The translations under genes were made by a program, and so were the position numbers. Positions 11,977-24,942 of a DNA stretch of 64,000 nucleotides are shown here, piece after piece. Below the pieces are notes generated by a model, which was not told where the DNA came from, made no database searches, and saw nothing but the letters and a program-made list of their open reading frames with translations. The stretch is taken from contig JACBWW010000003.1 in NCBI GenBank assembly GCA_020086605.1, forward strand, positions 57,955,847-58,019,846, in the 5' to 3' direction. Position 1 is the stretch's first letter; each line of letters opens with the position of its first letter. This stretch comes from Lanius collurio. Its lineage: Eukaryota; Chordata; Aves; Passeriformes; Laniidae.

Positions 11977-14900
11977 TCATTTAATCAGCTCCCCAGAATT
12001 CAAAGCTTTTTTGATGATTAATCAAAACCAGAAGAAAAATAAATCCTACCTCATGTTTGGTACCATTACCTTCCCAGTGTGACAGAAGATTGATAGCTGT
12101 GCTGGCAAAGCACAATAAACATGAAATATAATACAGACACTCTATGCAGTAGCTTAGATGACAAGCAGCAGGTTATAAAACTAAGAGCTAAAACATTCAC
12201 ATGAGCATGTGCTACCTCTTCAGTCTCACAAGCTACTTCAGAGTACTGGGTTTTGGCATAAGGCATCTGGTTCAGCTACACAGTAACTTAGTAAAGAGGC
12301 AGGGAGAAAAACCACCAAAACATTATCTCTTCATTCAAACTGTTCATGAAATTGCAGTCTTCTAGGATAAGTTCACAAAAGTGGCCAAACCACTTTAACT
12401 CTGTGCACAATAAAAATGCCTTCTTTGAAGTAAGGGGACTTCACATCACTCTGGTGAAGAGTTTTCAAAATCAGCTTCACTGGGCTGTGCGGTGAAGCCT
12501 TGTAAGAGCAAAAAACAGACCCTTGTAACCTGGTTTAGCACCTTTAAACAGAGAGGCATAAATTCAGTGAGGGAACAGGACTCCCAGCAAACACCACAAA
12601 TTTCAAGAGTTGTTGAAGGAAAAGAGGGAAAACAAGTTCTTGAAGGGAAAATTACTAATATTCAAACAGTCCCACTTTCTCTCCTTTAACATACTACAGT
12701 TTTGCTTATTTATCAGCAGTTTTCAAGCAGGTTAAGTTGCAATTCTTACCTACAGCCAGTGCTGCACTCTGTTCTTGGCCTCCAGTCTGTTTTAAAAGAA
12801 AAAAGAGATTATGGAAATTAATTCTTTTGCACCTAAAGTCTTAAACACGATACAGTGTGACCTTGGAAAAGCAAGCACACATCTGATCCAGACATACTGG
12901 TTTTGTGGACATACCTCATAAACATAGTCCTGGATCCATACACCACTGGGACTTTTAAAAAATATGCTAAGAAAATATAATGCAGAACTGTGTTTTGTCT
13001 CTAGGCATACAAATACATAGGGAATGTCATTATTTGGCAACAAATGTGCTTCCAGGGAAAAGGGCTGCCATGTTAGATAATCCATAAGCACATATACTCC
13101 AGAATAAATTTAGTAACTATAGAGTCAAAGCTGCAATAAAATACCAGTGGCAAACTGTTCCGCTTGCACTTCACTTTGCTTTAACAAGAAAATCACACAA
13201 GATTCTAATCCAACCACACAAATGTGGACTTGAAAAAATTCAAGGCTTGCATGTTGACCTCCAGAGAAAGCATTTTCAAGTCACCACTGAGAACCATTTG
13301 CTTAACCAAGAAAAATAGTGTTCTTGGACAGCCTCAGTGTGCTGTACATATCATTACCACTGTCTTAACATAGTGAAATAATTATGTTAATAGTACAGTT
13401 TAAAGGAGAAGACAAGTATTACAGTAACACAAAGCTTCACAGGAAATAATAGTCTAACATTAGCTAGGGAAGGCTCTGAAGATCTACAGCACCACAGGCA
13501 AGAAAGCAGAGTGGAGACCATAGCAAGAACGATTCTTCACAGATCAGAGAACTGAACATAGGCAAAAGGATAACTATCAGACATGGTTATAACTGTAGAA
13601 ATTTAACTGTCTTTCCAGAGCATGCATCTCCCTCAAAGAAGCTTTCCCCTTCACCAGGCTTCTCTAGGTTTGGGTAGCAGATGCTTTTGCCTTTGCCTGT
13701 TGACTTCAGCATCCCATTACTTTCTCAGAAATAAGCAACAGCCAGTACCAAAAGATAGTTAACAGTCCTGTCTTTAGGAGCTGTTGCAATTTCCTAAAAC
13801 TCCCCCCGTCTCATTAGGCATATTTAAATACATTTTGTTTGTTTTTTTCTTTTTCTCCTTCTCATGACTTCAGACTGCTCAATCTGTGCTTTGAGACAGC
13901 ACAACAAAAATAAAACCCTGGAAATCGCTGGTCCCGTGCAGGTCGGGGCTGAACACAACTGACATTGCAAAGAGAAACTGAAACCAAAGTTAGACCCAAC
14001 ACTACTGCAAAAAGCTCATTTCCTGAAAAAGAGTGAAAGAAAAGTCAGATAGGACTGAGCTATAAACAAAATCTCTAAATTCATTATAATGAGCAGACTA
14101 TAGAAATAAATTTCAAAATGAGAGAGAAAATCACACTATGGCAGCAAGCCTAGTGACTTAAAAAAAAAAGTGTGCCATAATGGTACTAGTTCATTACTAC
14201 AAAAATACCCATATTTCCAACTGATAGAATTACTAATTACTAGAAAAAGAAGTGAGCATTGCTCAGCTCTTTCCATCTTTCTGGACACAATGCTGTACAC
14301 AAAGACACAAGCACTTACGACCTGCAAGAACAACGTGCTGATCCTCAGGTGGCTTGTCCTAAAGGCTTCAATGAATGAGTGGAAGTTAATAATTAACAAA
14401 GTCTTATAGGACTCTTGTGGTAATGAAGGCAGGAGGAGAAAAGCAAAGCCATTAGGCAAAAGGGAAGCAGCCAGGAAAGCTGAGAATTATAGGTCAGTTG
14501 GACAATCATCGATAACAGGCAGAGATGTTAGCACAGGAATCCATTAACTGGTTTCCTATCTTTTAATACCTGTGAGCAGGCCTTCAGGCAAAACAACTCA
14601 CACTGAGCACAGCCGATGGTTTATACTGGCAGGCTGAGAGTATTTGATTTTTTTGCATAGTGTGACTTCAAATCACACGGTATTTTAAGTTTAGAGGTTA
14701 GCACTGTAATAAAGCGTTGCCTAAACGGATAAGAAATTGACTTAGTAGGGAGGAACATGAGCAAAGATGCATTAAAAATGGCCAGATGTGGAATTAATGG
14801 TGTGATGGAGTCTTTACAGAATTAAGTTTTTCACTTCAGATGCACCTTAATTCAAATGAAAAGACTATCTAAATGAACAACTCTGTCAAGTTCAGAGTGC

Positions 14901-17170
14901 ACTAGTTGGGTTTTCCTTCTAGGATAGAGGATCTGCAAAACCTCTGAGCGTCCTTCTGACTTATTCTCAAGGTTTAGATCTGCAGATTAATATAGAAATA
15001 CCACAAAGAGGCATAAGATGAGACACGTATACTTTATAAATAAGTAGGTAGTGAAAACTGAACAATACAAACTCAGCATTTTTCAATTCCTTGTGACTCT
15101 GAGGTAGTCAGATATTTAATGTTAAATTACAGAGAAAAGCAGTTCTGAGCAGGAGAATTAACTTTACTCAATGGGTTACAGCTCATGGAGTCAAACAGCA
15201 GAAATATTAATGGATCTCATCCCAGGGATCTCATTTAGACAACAACCCCTCCCCTTGAATTGCAGCCTAACTTCAGCACAGCAGAAATAAGCCAAAGCAT
15301 ATGCCAACATCTCAGGCCAACTACAACAGAAAGTCAAAGAATTGTCATAACAGCAGGAGAACAAAAATGGAAAACTGTCTAGAGCCATCAGAGAGGGACA
15401 GTGAATCATCTAAACTGCAGCATAACAGAAACAAAACCAAGCATCATTCAGTTTGTCAGAGGAACAGTCCAGCTGACACAAGTCAAATGGTACCCAAATA
15501 GAAAAGATGCAGTAAGTAAACTTGGCATCACTGTGAATAAGGAAACTGGAGGGAAAAAAAACCCACTGAAAACTGGGTAACCACTGAGTAAGTCCTGTGC
15601 TTTGGGCATCCACCTCATGTTGAACTGATGTTGCTTAACGAAGCAATACATAACAATGGATTTCACATGAGAACAGCTGACCATTAACTTCCCATATGAA
15701 ACCACTGTCTTCTGCCCAACTCAGGTTGAACTAAGAAGTCTCTACACTCAAGCATAGACTTGTCAGTGACTGTCAGTCATGATTACTACAAGAATGGCGA
15801 TTTTTCAGGCTTTCTAACACTCAGGTTCTTGCTCCTATTAAAAAACGAAACTACTGAGTGGTAAGAAATAATTAACAACAATTTTGTACCAAGAGTCTGA
15901 ATTACTTTCTGTGTACTCCATCAGTATCTCAGCTCATCAGGGAACTTCAGAAAGTATTAACTTCACAAAGCTTGCAACACTTACTGCCAGAAGCTTTCAC
16001 AGGATTCATGTACTTCATGTGAAATACTGAGCATCCAGACTAAAGTCATTTTCAAAACACCATTGGCTGCTGCTTTCACAGAGCAAATGTTTAAATTCCT
16101 AGTTTGCAGTTCAAGCTTGCACTAGGACTCCCCTTGGAGCATTATCGACTTGAAATCCATGTAAGCCTGCTGTGGACTATGGCACAGTAGTTCTCAGTCC
16201 ATTAATCTAAACTGCCCTTGGATACAGAACAGATCAGGATCTAGCTCAAAGACTACCTGCCCTGGCAATTTTTAGATGCTCCTGCTCTCTTGGTTCAGTT
16301 TCAGACTTGAAATTACATTTGAGGAAACAGCTCTAAAAAACTTGTTACCCTTAGAAGCACATTCTACAACATAAAACTCAAAACCCTGCTCAGTCCAAAA
16401 CAGAACCACAAATCAAATACATCCCATATCTTGTGGGCAATAACAAAAGAAAACTAAGAAATGTTTAGTAATAACACTTGATTTTTACTTTAGTAACAAT
16501 AACAGATGGCAAAGCTATAAAAATAATTCATTGCTAAGATCATGTTTCAAAGGAAGTTTCAGGGCATCTGCAGATGAACCCATGGCTCAATGCTAAATAA
16601 ATGCAAACTCCAATGTTTAACATTGATTACAGACAGAGGTTCTACTATATCTGCATGGCAATTTTATACGAGACTAAGATTAGCAAAGGCAGTCCATCAC
16701 TACTGCAAAGTGACCTCAGTTCTTCATAAAGAGCAAATGTACTGGTTGCTTGCAATAAAACACCTATTTGGACTTCTGATTGTAAAGCTTCAGCTCCAAT
16801 CTTTCTTCTCTGTTTTCATTTATCCTGATGAAGCTAAATTGCATCTTAAAAGTCCACGTGTTATATTAAACTGTTCCTTATACTATATAATTTCTCAATG
16901 CTGTCATAGTACCCAACATTACTTGCTACACTCAAACTCATGTTTTAAATCTGTAATTTAATGATAGAAATGGACTGTGAATGTATCAGAGTGTTTAGTG
17001 TTCCATTATAATTTTTCAAGCTTATTTCATTTTTCCTAATTTTTATACTTTCATAGGATACATTATCTTTAAACTAATACTGTTGCATAGCAGCCTCACT
17101 TTATGTGACCTCAATTTCAAGATTTTTTTTAATACCTTTTGTAGTGAATGTATCACCTTATATTGTTGTG
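11977..17170 (-). other. CYRIB: CYRIB intron segment, no element recognised
   Basis: AT-rich unique-looking sequence. Several short segments have splice-like borders on the minus strand, the best being 12,750-12,786, but none is convincing as an exon. I see no repeat family or RNA gene. Confidence 0.65.
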
Positions 17171-17225
17171 GTGGATTATTGGTTGGATTTGATCTTACAG
17201 GTCTGTTCCAATCTAAAAGATTCCT
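17171..17225 (+). mobile_element. CR1 LINE 3' end, short degraded fragment
   Basis: The sequence 'ttggttggatttgatcttacag gtctgttccaatc' resembles the terminal 3' UTR of avian CR1 ('ttggactagatgatctt...ggtcccttccaacc'). Only the last 55 or so bases remain and the typical octamer tail is degraded, so this is an old 5'-truncated copy. Confidence 0.6.
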
Positions 17226-19699
17226 TGAAAGCTTTCAAAAAAGTTTAGATGCTGCATTATAGACCAACATGAGGGACCCAAGGTTTTATACATACACCCC
17301 TTTCAACAACTTAAAATAAGAAAAATAAAGGGCAAAACTAAAAGATACTTGAGAAGCTTGCATGGCAGAAGAGGATATTCACACAAAAATAGTATTCAGC
17401 ATGTAAATTTATATTTCATCCACTCACACATATGTGTTCCACAACAAACCATTACTTTGGCTTAGTGGAAACCATAAAATAAACTATCACAATGTTCATT
17501 TTTGCATCTCAAAGTTCTACAGAGAAAAAAAACCCTGCAAGCTGAACATCAAGTAAAAGGGATTTTTTTAACCAAAACAAAAAGTTAATTTAAATATTGT
17601 CAAATAAACCTTTCCACTTATAAAAACAAGTAAAGAAAAATAAATCTTGGGTAACCAGATGACAAATAAGGGATTTTAGTAAAACAGAGAAGGGACTTCG
17701 TCAATTGTTTAATTTGGAGTTGAGTTTTTGTTCGTGGTTGGTTGCTTTTTTTGGTGGTGGGGCAGGGGGTAGAGCTGTGGTACTTTAGTCCAAGCTACAC
17801 AGCTTCTGGTTTTACTGCAAGAAAAAAAAAGTTTAAAAAGCCTGCAAGAATTATTAAAGCTGGTCCTGTGTCTAATAGTCAATTACTCAAACAACTGAAT
17901 TTTCTATTTTTGGTAGCATATTATCTCCTGTATTTCTTTTGAACCTTCATAAATCCAGATCCTGAAATGATTTAGTACTAGGTACATAACATGCAAAATT
18001 TTGAAGAACTATTTAGAATTCAGGCATCCACTCCTCAAAAAAAGTACTGAAATATTCCTAAGATAGGAAGAGATATGGGATATCATCCCTACACCTTTAA
18101 GTGATATTGGCATTTGCTCTCCATTGCATGTTTAACTTCTCCATAACTATTAGCTATTTTTCCACAGTAGATGCTTCCGTTGTTATGCTGGTGACACCCA
18201 GCTGTGAAGTGTTCCTGAACACCACCCGAGTGATACAACAGCTTATTTATCTAAGATATACAGATGATATAATTTATTAGGAATATGGCAGAGTTTAACA
18301 CAGAGTTCTGGCTCAATATCATCATAACAGAAATTAAGCCATGCCCTGTCCCAGGAAGTTTGCAGCAGTGTTCATCCACTTGCAAAATACAAACAGTAAA
18401 ACAAGGAAAGGTCAGCAAGGCTTTGCCATTCACATTATTACTGGTGTAAGACCAGCTCTGAGCAACCCCAAGACCCACAGCCCTATTCCCTAATGCTTGA
18501 ACAGAGGAGTCCTTATTTCTAATGGTCTACATTTCTATTCTCAGGGTAAAATAAAACACTTTTGTCAGGACAGTACTAGGTCATATGAACAGCAAGGAAC
18601 CTCTACCACAAAAAAAAACCCCAACTACAGAAGGGTTACAGTAACTTAGCACCTAAAAGGTCTTTTTACTGGTTTTAGTGAATTCTCACTATCAACTGTT
18701 CATCAATGGTATCAAAAATTGAGAACTGAAGCCCTAGTTACCCCCTATGATAGGTAAATCTCTAAGATGAACTTAGACCTAAGCTGATTATGCTACAGCT
18801 ATCAAAGTATCCCAGACAGCATCTCAGCTGCTCGGAGACAATGGATGTGTTTATCTCAGATTGCAAAGAACACAGTTTAGATTTTTAAAAGCCTGAAAAG
18901 CCCTTCCTATGGGCACCAGCAGCACTAAGTTTTGCCACAGGCTCAGGGCTGAGAAGTTTATGGAGAACACTAAAGCCACTTTAACTCCTTCCCCCCCAGG
19001 GCTGCCCCACTACACAAATCTCAGCAGAGGCAGCTCCTTCCAGTTGTAACTCATCCACAAAAGGAGGCAGGGGTTTTCAAAGGGCGACTCCACAAGAGCC
19101 TTAGGACAAGCAGCAATTTCTGTCAAGAAGGATAGAGGAGCTCTGCTACTGCCAGAAGAACTGTCACAGAGCACTGAGACTCTTCAAAGTGCCTCCAGCT
19201 TGTCCAGGAGCTCTGTGAGATCTACCTACACAAAGATTTGCAATAATTGTTGCAGCTACCATTAAATGAAGAAAAGGGCAGGGTATGAAGAAGCTTTTCC
19301 AATCAGCTATACAATAACGTTGCAGTAATACAGCTTAGAAATTATTCTAGTAAAAACATGGGTGATTAGAATAGGAAAAGCAATTGTATCAATCATTAGC
19401 TGTCTAGAAAGGAAGAATCTAACCATGCCATTTTAACCTGTGATCTCAAATGTTTATTGGGTAGCATGTGAGATGGAAAAATGTACAAAAATTACAGAAT
19501 ACAAGGTAAGAAACATGAGAGAGAAAACATGGGAACGTTCAGCTCCTAGGGACCACTGTGTATATTCAACAGCTTTGTCCAACAGGAGCCATACAACAAG
19601 GTGTTAATTGTAATTTAACAGCACTGAGCCTCAACATCTGCACGCTATTTGCGTTCAATAATTTCTCAAATTAATTCCATGATCACCTAAAAGGAGGCA
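17226..19699 (-). other. CYRIB: CYRIB intron segment between CR1 fragments
   Basis: Mostly AT-rich, with a GC-richer stretch of unknown nature at about 18,890-19,230. No exon, RNA gene or known repeat is seen. Confidence 0.65.
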
Positions 19700-19945
19700 A
19701 GCTGCATCAGAGGAAGTTCCAATGAGACATTAAGGAAAGCCTCTTCACTAAGGGGATGTCTGGTCTCTGGAACAGGCCCCCTAGGGAAGTGGTCATGGTA
19801 CCAAGCCTGACAGAGTTCAAGGAGCATCTGGACAATGTTCTTAAGTCATATGATTTAGTGGGAACAAGTCCTGCAAGGAACAGGGAGCTGGACTTGATGA
19901 TCTGTGTGAGTCCTTTCCAACTTGAGACATTTTGTTATTCTAAAT
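19700..19945 (+). mobile_element. CR1 LINE 3' fragment
   Basis: About 245 bp match the CR1 3' region in order: the 'gacattaaggaaagcctcttcac' segment, 'ggaacaggccccctagggaagtggt', 'gagttcaaggagcatctggac', 'gggagctggacttgatgatct' and 'tcctttccaacttgagaca'. The copy is 5'-truncated and diverged, and ends near 19,945. It is antisense to CYRIB. The 63-codon open frame over it is chance. Confidence 0.88.
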
Positions 19946-22900
19946 AAAAAAAACCCTGCAGTTATGTGGTCAACAGTAAGGTCAACACTAACTAGATCTA
20001 AAGGACTGTACGTTCATAGTTCAAGTGCCTGCAGAGTTAAAAAACCAACAACTCTCCCTCCACAAAACCTAGAATTATCCTTTAACAAGTATTTAAGAGT
20101 TCTTCTCTAAATCAGGAAATGAAATAAGCAACATCTGATATTAACCTAAAGAAAAGACCACATAAAACTCAAAATGAACATCCAGTCACCTGTCTCAACA
20201 AGCACAGCTTTTCAGGCCAAATGTCCTCCTGATGAGAAAAGTTTACATATTTTTCTGTTCTGTTTAAAAGTGGCTTTTTGAAAAGTCAAAACAACCCTTA
20301 AATTAATGCCTTTGATTTGAAGGCTCCTTGGACAAACAGAATTAAACAGTTCATGTTGTCCTGAGCAACTATTTACAGGTAAAGAAAAATAGCAGCTTTA
20401 CCTTCATAAACAAATCAGCATGGCTGAAGTCTCAAGCAGAGCACAGTTTACTAAATAAGTCTTTAAACAAAATTCAAAACTCACCTATTTTTACTCTATT
20501 AACTGTTGAAGTAGGACTACTACATATAAAGGAAGGGTATTTTGGAAGAGCTTGAAACTTAATTCTGCTTGATTAGTGAAAAAAAATCTTATCACTGATC
20601 ATTTGCAGATTACTGCGATCTTCATTCAAGGTTCAACTTATTTTACATCTACTGTGGGAGAAAAGATATCACATTATGTTTCCTCAGCATAGGCACGTTA
20701 TTTACATAATTTATTAAACTATTAAACTCTAAAAAACACAGCATTGCATAAAAGCTTCTAACACCTCAATCTATTCCTGTGCTATTGCAGTGGGGCTCTT
20801 ATTAAACAAGACCCAAGATAAAATACAGCAAATAAACACAAAACAGCTCAGTTCAGCCTAAAACAAGTCAGATATTCCTCTTCTTTGCCTTAGACACCAC
20901 CATTAATACAAAATAAACATATGCTGGTAGAATATCAGCATCATGATGAGAATTTCTACCACACCATCCTGAGTGTCAAAATCACAAGTATTAACCTCCA
21001 TGTACTAAGAGCCATTTTCACAAACCCACTTTCACATGGATGAGAAATCAATTCAAGAGGCTCTGCTGAATTTAGAGGCAAACCTACAACAATAAATTTA
21101 GAGCAACACCACCAAAGGAGATTGTCTTTTTGACAACTGAAACCACTTGTACTTCCCATTTGTGCCACAAGTTAAAAACAATCTTTCTTCGTGTATTTAC
21201 AGTCTATAACATCATTGTGGCAGATAATTCTTTTACCCCTGATGTTCCCACATTATTCTGCTGTTGGTATCTGGTGGGCTTTGCACTGAAAGCTTTTAGA
21301 AGCATTTGTAATGTCACCACTTTCTATGTTGGTTACATAGGTTTCCTCAAACAAACAAACCAACTGACCCATCTGAAAGCAGCGTTAAAAGCTGCACATT
21401 TATCAATCTATTTCCTTGTTTAATAGAGGAAACATTTAGCACTGAGCAAAACAAAACGGAACCTAGCTTTGTATTTCTTGCAGCATATTTGACTTTATAT
21501 AAACTTCCCCACCAGTCAAAACCAAACAGAATTCTGTAAACACATGCAATAGGGCTTTACTCAATACAGTATCTCTTCTGACGTTTCACTTCAAACCTTT
21601 TTTAGGCACATAGGTATGGGAACAACAAACTTTCCTGCTCTTTTTATATTTAACACATTTTAAGGGATTTGCACCAAAAGACTCACATTGTTACTGAAGA
21701 AATTTTAAAGGTTCTTCACAAGAGGAAGCAAAACACTTAAAGATGTGTCAGCCAGACAAATGTTACTTTCATAAGAGCTGTACAAGCCACAACAAAGAGT
21801 TCACAAAATTAATAAGAAAATGACAGGTATGCATTTGCTTCCACTTTGCAAACATAATATTGAAGGTGTTTTCATATTTATTAAAATTATCATAAATGCA
21901 AAACCTGTTAATCCACCAACAAACAGTGCAATATTGGTACTGGAACAGAGACTGCCCAAGATGGTAATCAGTTTGCTCAAAACATCTCCCCGTCATCATT
22001 ACAGGGGAACAATTCTAAGTTGCATGGAAAGATTTAAAACTCTTCAATATGCAGACAAGTTCAAGCTGCATGTAAGAGATAACACTGTAAAATGAGAGTG
22101 AATAATTATCAGAGATTATACGTGAAAGCAGAAGACAATTATCAAGATTTTTCCTGAACAACTGATACTCTGCAAAAATAATCCCATACAAGTTAAGTTA
22201 GCGTAATGAAAAGAACAGCTAGTACAAGAAAAATAGGGCAAACACTGAAATGTTACATGTCCTTCAGTGTCTGTGGTAATAAGACAGTTGAAACATCATA
22301 ACCAAAAGAAATACCACCTGGTAAAAACAGGCATGGCATGTATGTCTTCTACAACCATTTGGGCTAGTCTGCACCACATCAAGGACCAGCTGGATTAAAA
22401 TTTTTATCTCAGCACCAGTCATGCAAGACCCAGACACACTCTGCCCCCCAAGGGATGCAGCATCCACGTGTCATATTCTCTTTTCAGCACAGTCCCAGAG
22501 TTGAGGGCCTGAGCTGAGAACCTGGGTCAGGTCTAAAATGGAGTAGAGCTCAGCAGGCTCTCAGTTCCCGTCTTCCCAAATCAAAGTTAATGCTGGAAAC
22601 AGTGAAACCAAGTTTGTGCAGCACTACCCCAAACTAAAAAGGACTTACTGATCCTAAAGGAAATACTGAATTAAGACAAATACTTTACCACAGCTGCAGA
22701 CAAAGAACTACTTCATAGAACTACCCAGTCTCACTCAGCATGGCCATCCTGTTAAACTTCTCTCTCCAAGAGAGATGGGGAGATGATGGGCTGGAAAAGG
22801 AAGCCAAAGTAGGGAAAAAGACAGAAGACTTCAATTCTATACTAATGAGCTTTTCAGTCTTCTGTACAGGGCAAGCTATACACCCAAATTTACCGACAGA

Positions 22901-23211
22901 CTCATTACTTATTCACATCATATACAATCAGAATAATCTGAAGTATTATCCTTGAACTTACTATCAGATAATTATAACCTGATTCAAAATTTCTGTTGTC
23001 AGTACAGTGCTTTGGTACCTCAAATGGTGGCATGAGGTACATGCCAGAGCTTTTTTCTCCTGTATACTGAAGGCCATACACTTTCAAACCTGGTATTTAA
23101 GAATGAGTTCTCACATGCATTTTAGCTTCAGGAACTCCAATTTTACAGGCAACAAAACTACTGAAATCATCACACAGAAATAGCTGTACTATGCAAGTCA
23201 TCTTTATATGC

Positions 23212-23265
23212 AAAAAAAAAAAAAAAGACTAAAAAAAAAGTCATCAAACTTTTTTTTTTTTTTTT
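23212..23265. repeat. Poly-A / poly-T inverted pair
   Basis: A run of 15 A (23,212-23,226), a GACT-A9-AGTC mini-hairpin (23,227-23,242) and a run of 16 T (23,250-23,265) follow one another. The transcript could fold into an A-U hairpin. It is also a likely site of length polymorphism. Confidence 0.8.
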
Positions 23266-24823
23266 ACTATGTCATTCTGACAGATGCACATTAGTGACTA
23301 CTATAAGCTTTCAGAACTTTCCTATCATTAATCTAGGTTTGGCAGAGTAACCAAACCAAGCATTTTAATATTCTCTGCAACAGCTGCACAAAAGTACTTT
23401 ATAAAGTTATCCTCAACTGCTTATAAAATTTAGGCAAATTAACTGGCAAGTGAAAGTTAACAAAACATCTGTAAATGCTTAAGTCATGAAAGTTTAATGT
23501 TTTCTTATTGGCTAGGATGTGCTTCTTTTCATGTTCATCCCTGAACCCAGTCACATCACCCCATTGGGGCTCTCTCTTGACACCAGTTTAATGAGCCCTG
23601 CAGCTCAAGTGGCAGCAGTAAACAGAAAGGTAGGATCCAAGTTTTATAAAAGGTGTAGAGTAAGGTATAATTACAGAGGAAACTGCTACTTCATCTACAA
23701 CATTAAGTATTTCAGAAGAGAGCTGTAACTCTGGTACCCACCATCAATGTGCATATGATTTACCTACATCAAGACATTCAAATGTCCTAAATTCTCAAGT
23801 TTCCTTGTGATTGCTGTGTAATACTGTAGCTCAACATCTTAACTTATGGGCTGGCAAACTGCTATTAAGTGGTCATAGCTCTTCACTGATGATCCCTTTA
23901 TCATTCTGTACCTAAAAGCAGACTGCACATGACTTTATGTGTCTGGGAATCACAAGATAGCTTTAGTTTTATTATCATATATTATTCTCAGTGAAAATTA
24001 GGCCTCAACAAACATCCATTGAATAATTACAAGCACATTAATGGCATCTTCCAAAGCATCTGGACTTCTGTTAAGGCTTCCTTTTGTTTTCTCTCCAGAT
24101 GCATTATATTTGAAGTTTCACTGTTTGCACTATCACATTTCAAATAGTATTTATATAGGACACAGGACAGACACATTGTATTTGTCTCAGCTAAAGAGGC
24201 AAACAGACTATGTTTAACATGCCACTAGGAAAAAAAACCCAGTCTTTTTTCTCCTGCTGAGAGAGCAGGAATTTATTCAAATTGTATTCCAATTTAAATA
24301 CCCACATGCTATCCACTGCTCCTGAAGCTTTTGCCTGGTAAGATACAGACAGCTAGAAAGAAAAAATATTGCATGAACTACTTCTTGCTTTCAATAGATC
24401 AAAATACTTCATACTCATTGGCCTAAAATATTATGGAAAACAAAGAAATATTCTACAAGCAAAGAAACCCAAACAAGTGTTTACCAGTTAGTAGTATCTT
24501 CTTGCAGTCTTAACAGAGAACTCCCTTCTTCAGATTATCAATGCAGCAGCTTGTCCTCAAGATCTGAAAAAACAGAAGAACTCCATTAAACATAAACAAT
24601 ACACAATATTTCAATCACATAAACCAGTGTTGGGGTAAATCAAAGTTAATCCCGTAGAGCCAAGGAACCTACATAATCCTTGAGGAATGCAAATAAAACG
24701 TGCCAATTTTAAAAACACTTGGTGATTTTATGGAAGTGACATTACAAGCAAACACAGAAGCATCCTTACAAACTCTTCTGTGAGTCAGTAAGGCTGTTAG
24801 CTAGCCATGATCACAAGCATCAG

Positions 24824-24942
24824 AAATAGAGCATTGCATCTCAGCATTACCGAGTTAAGTCACATATAGTTACAGCACAAAAAATAGAGCATTACATCTC
24901 TGCATTACGGAGCCCAGTTACACATAATTGCAGCAAAAAAAA
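24824..24942. repeat. Imperfect 58-bp tandem duplication
   Basis: Two diverged copies start with 'aaatagagcatt' at 24,824 and 24,882. Both continue through 'gcattac.gag', 'agt.acacata', and 'cagca(c)aaaa'. The second copy has several substitutions relative to the first, so the duplication is not recent. Confidence 0.85.

Noticed and set aside
12052..12098. Minus-strand exon-like segments at 12.05 and 12.9 kb that read in frame with the 12.75-kb candidate
   Set aside because: An attractive joined reading, but they lie upstream of the CYRIB start and match nothing; short open segments with AG/GT borders occur throughout this intron.
16590..16961. 123-codon plus-strand frame
   Set aside because: No recognisable domain, antisense to CYRIB, no splice or polyadenylation context; consistent with chance.
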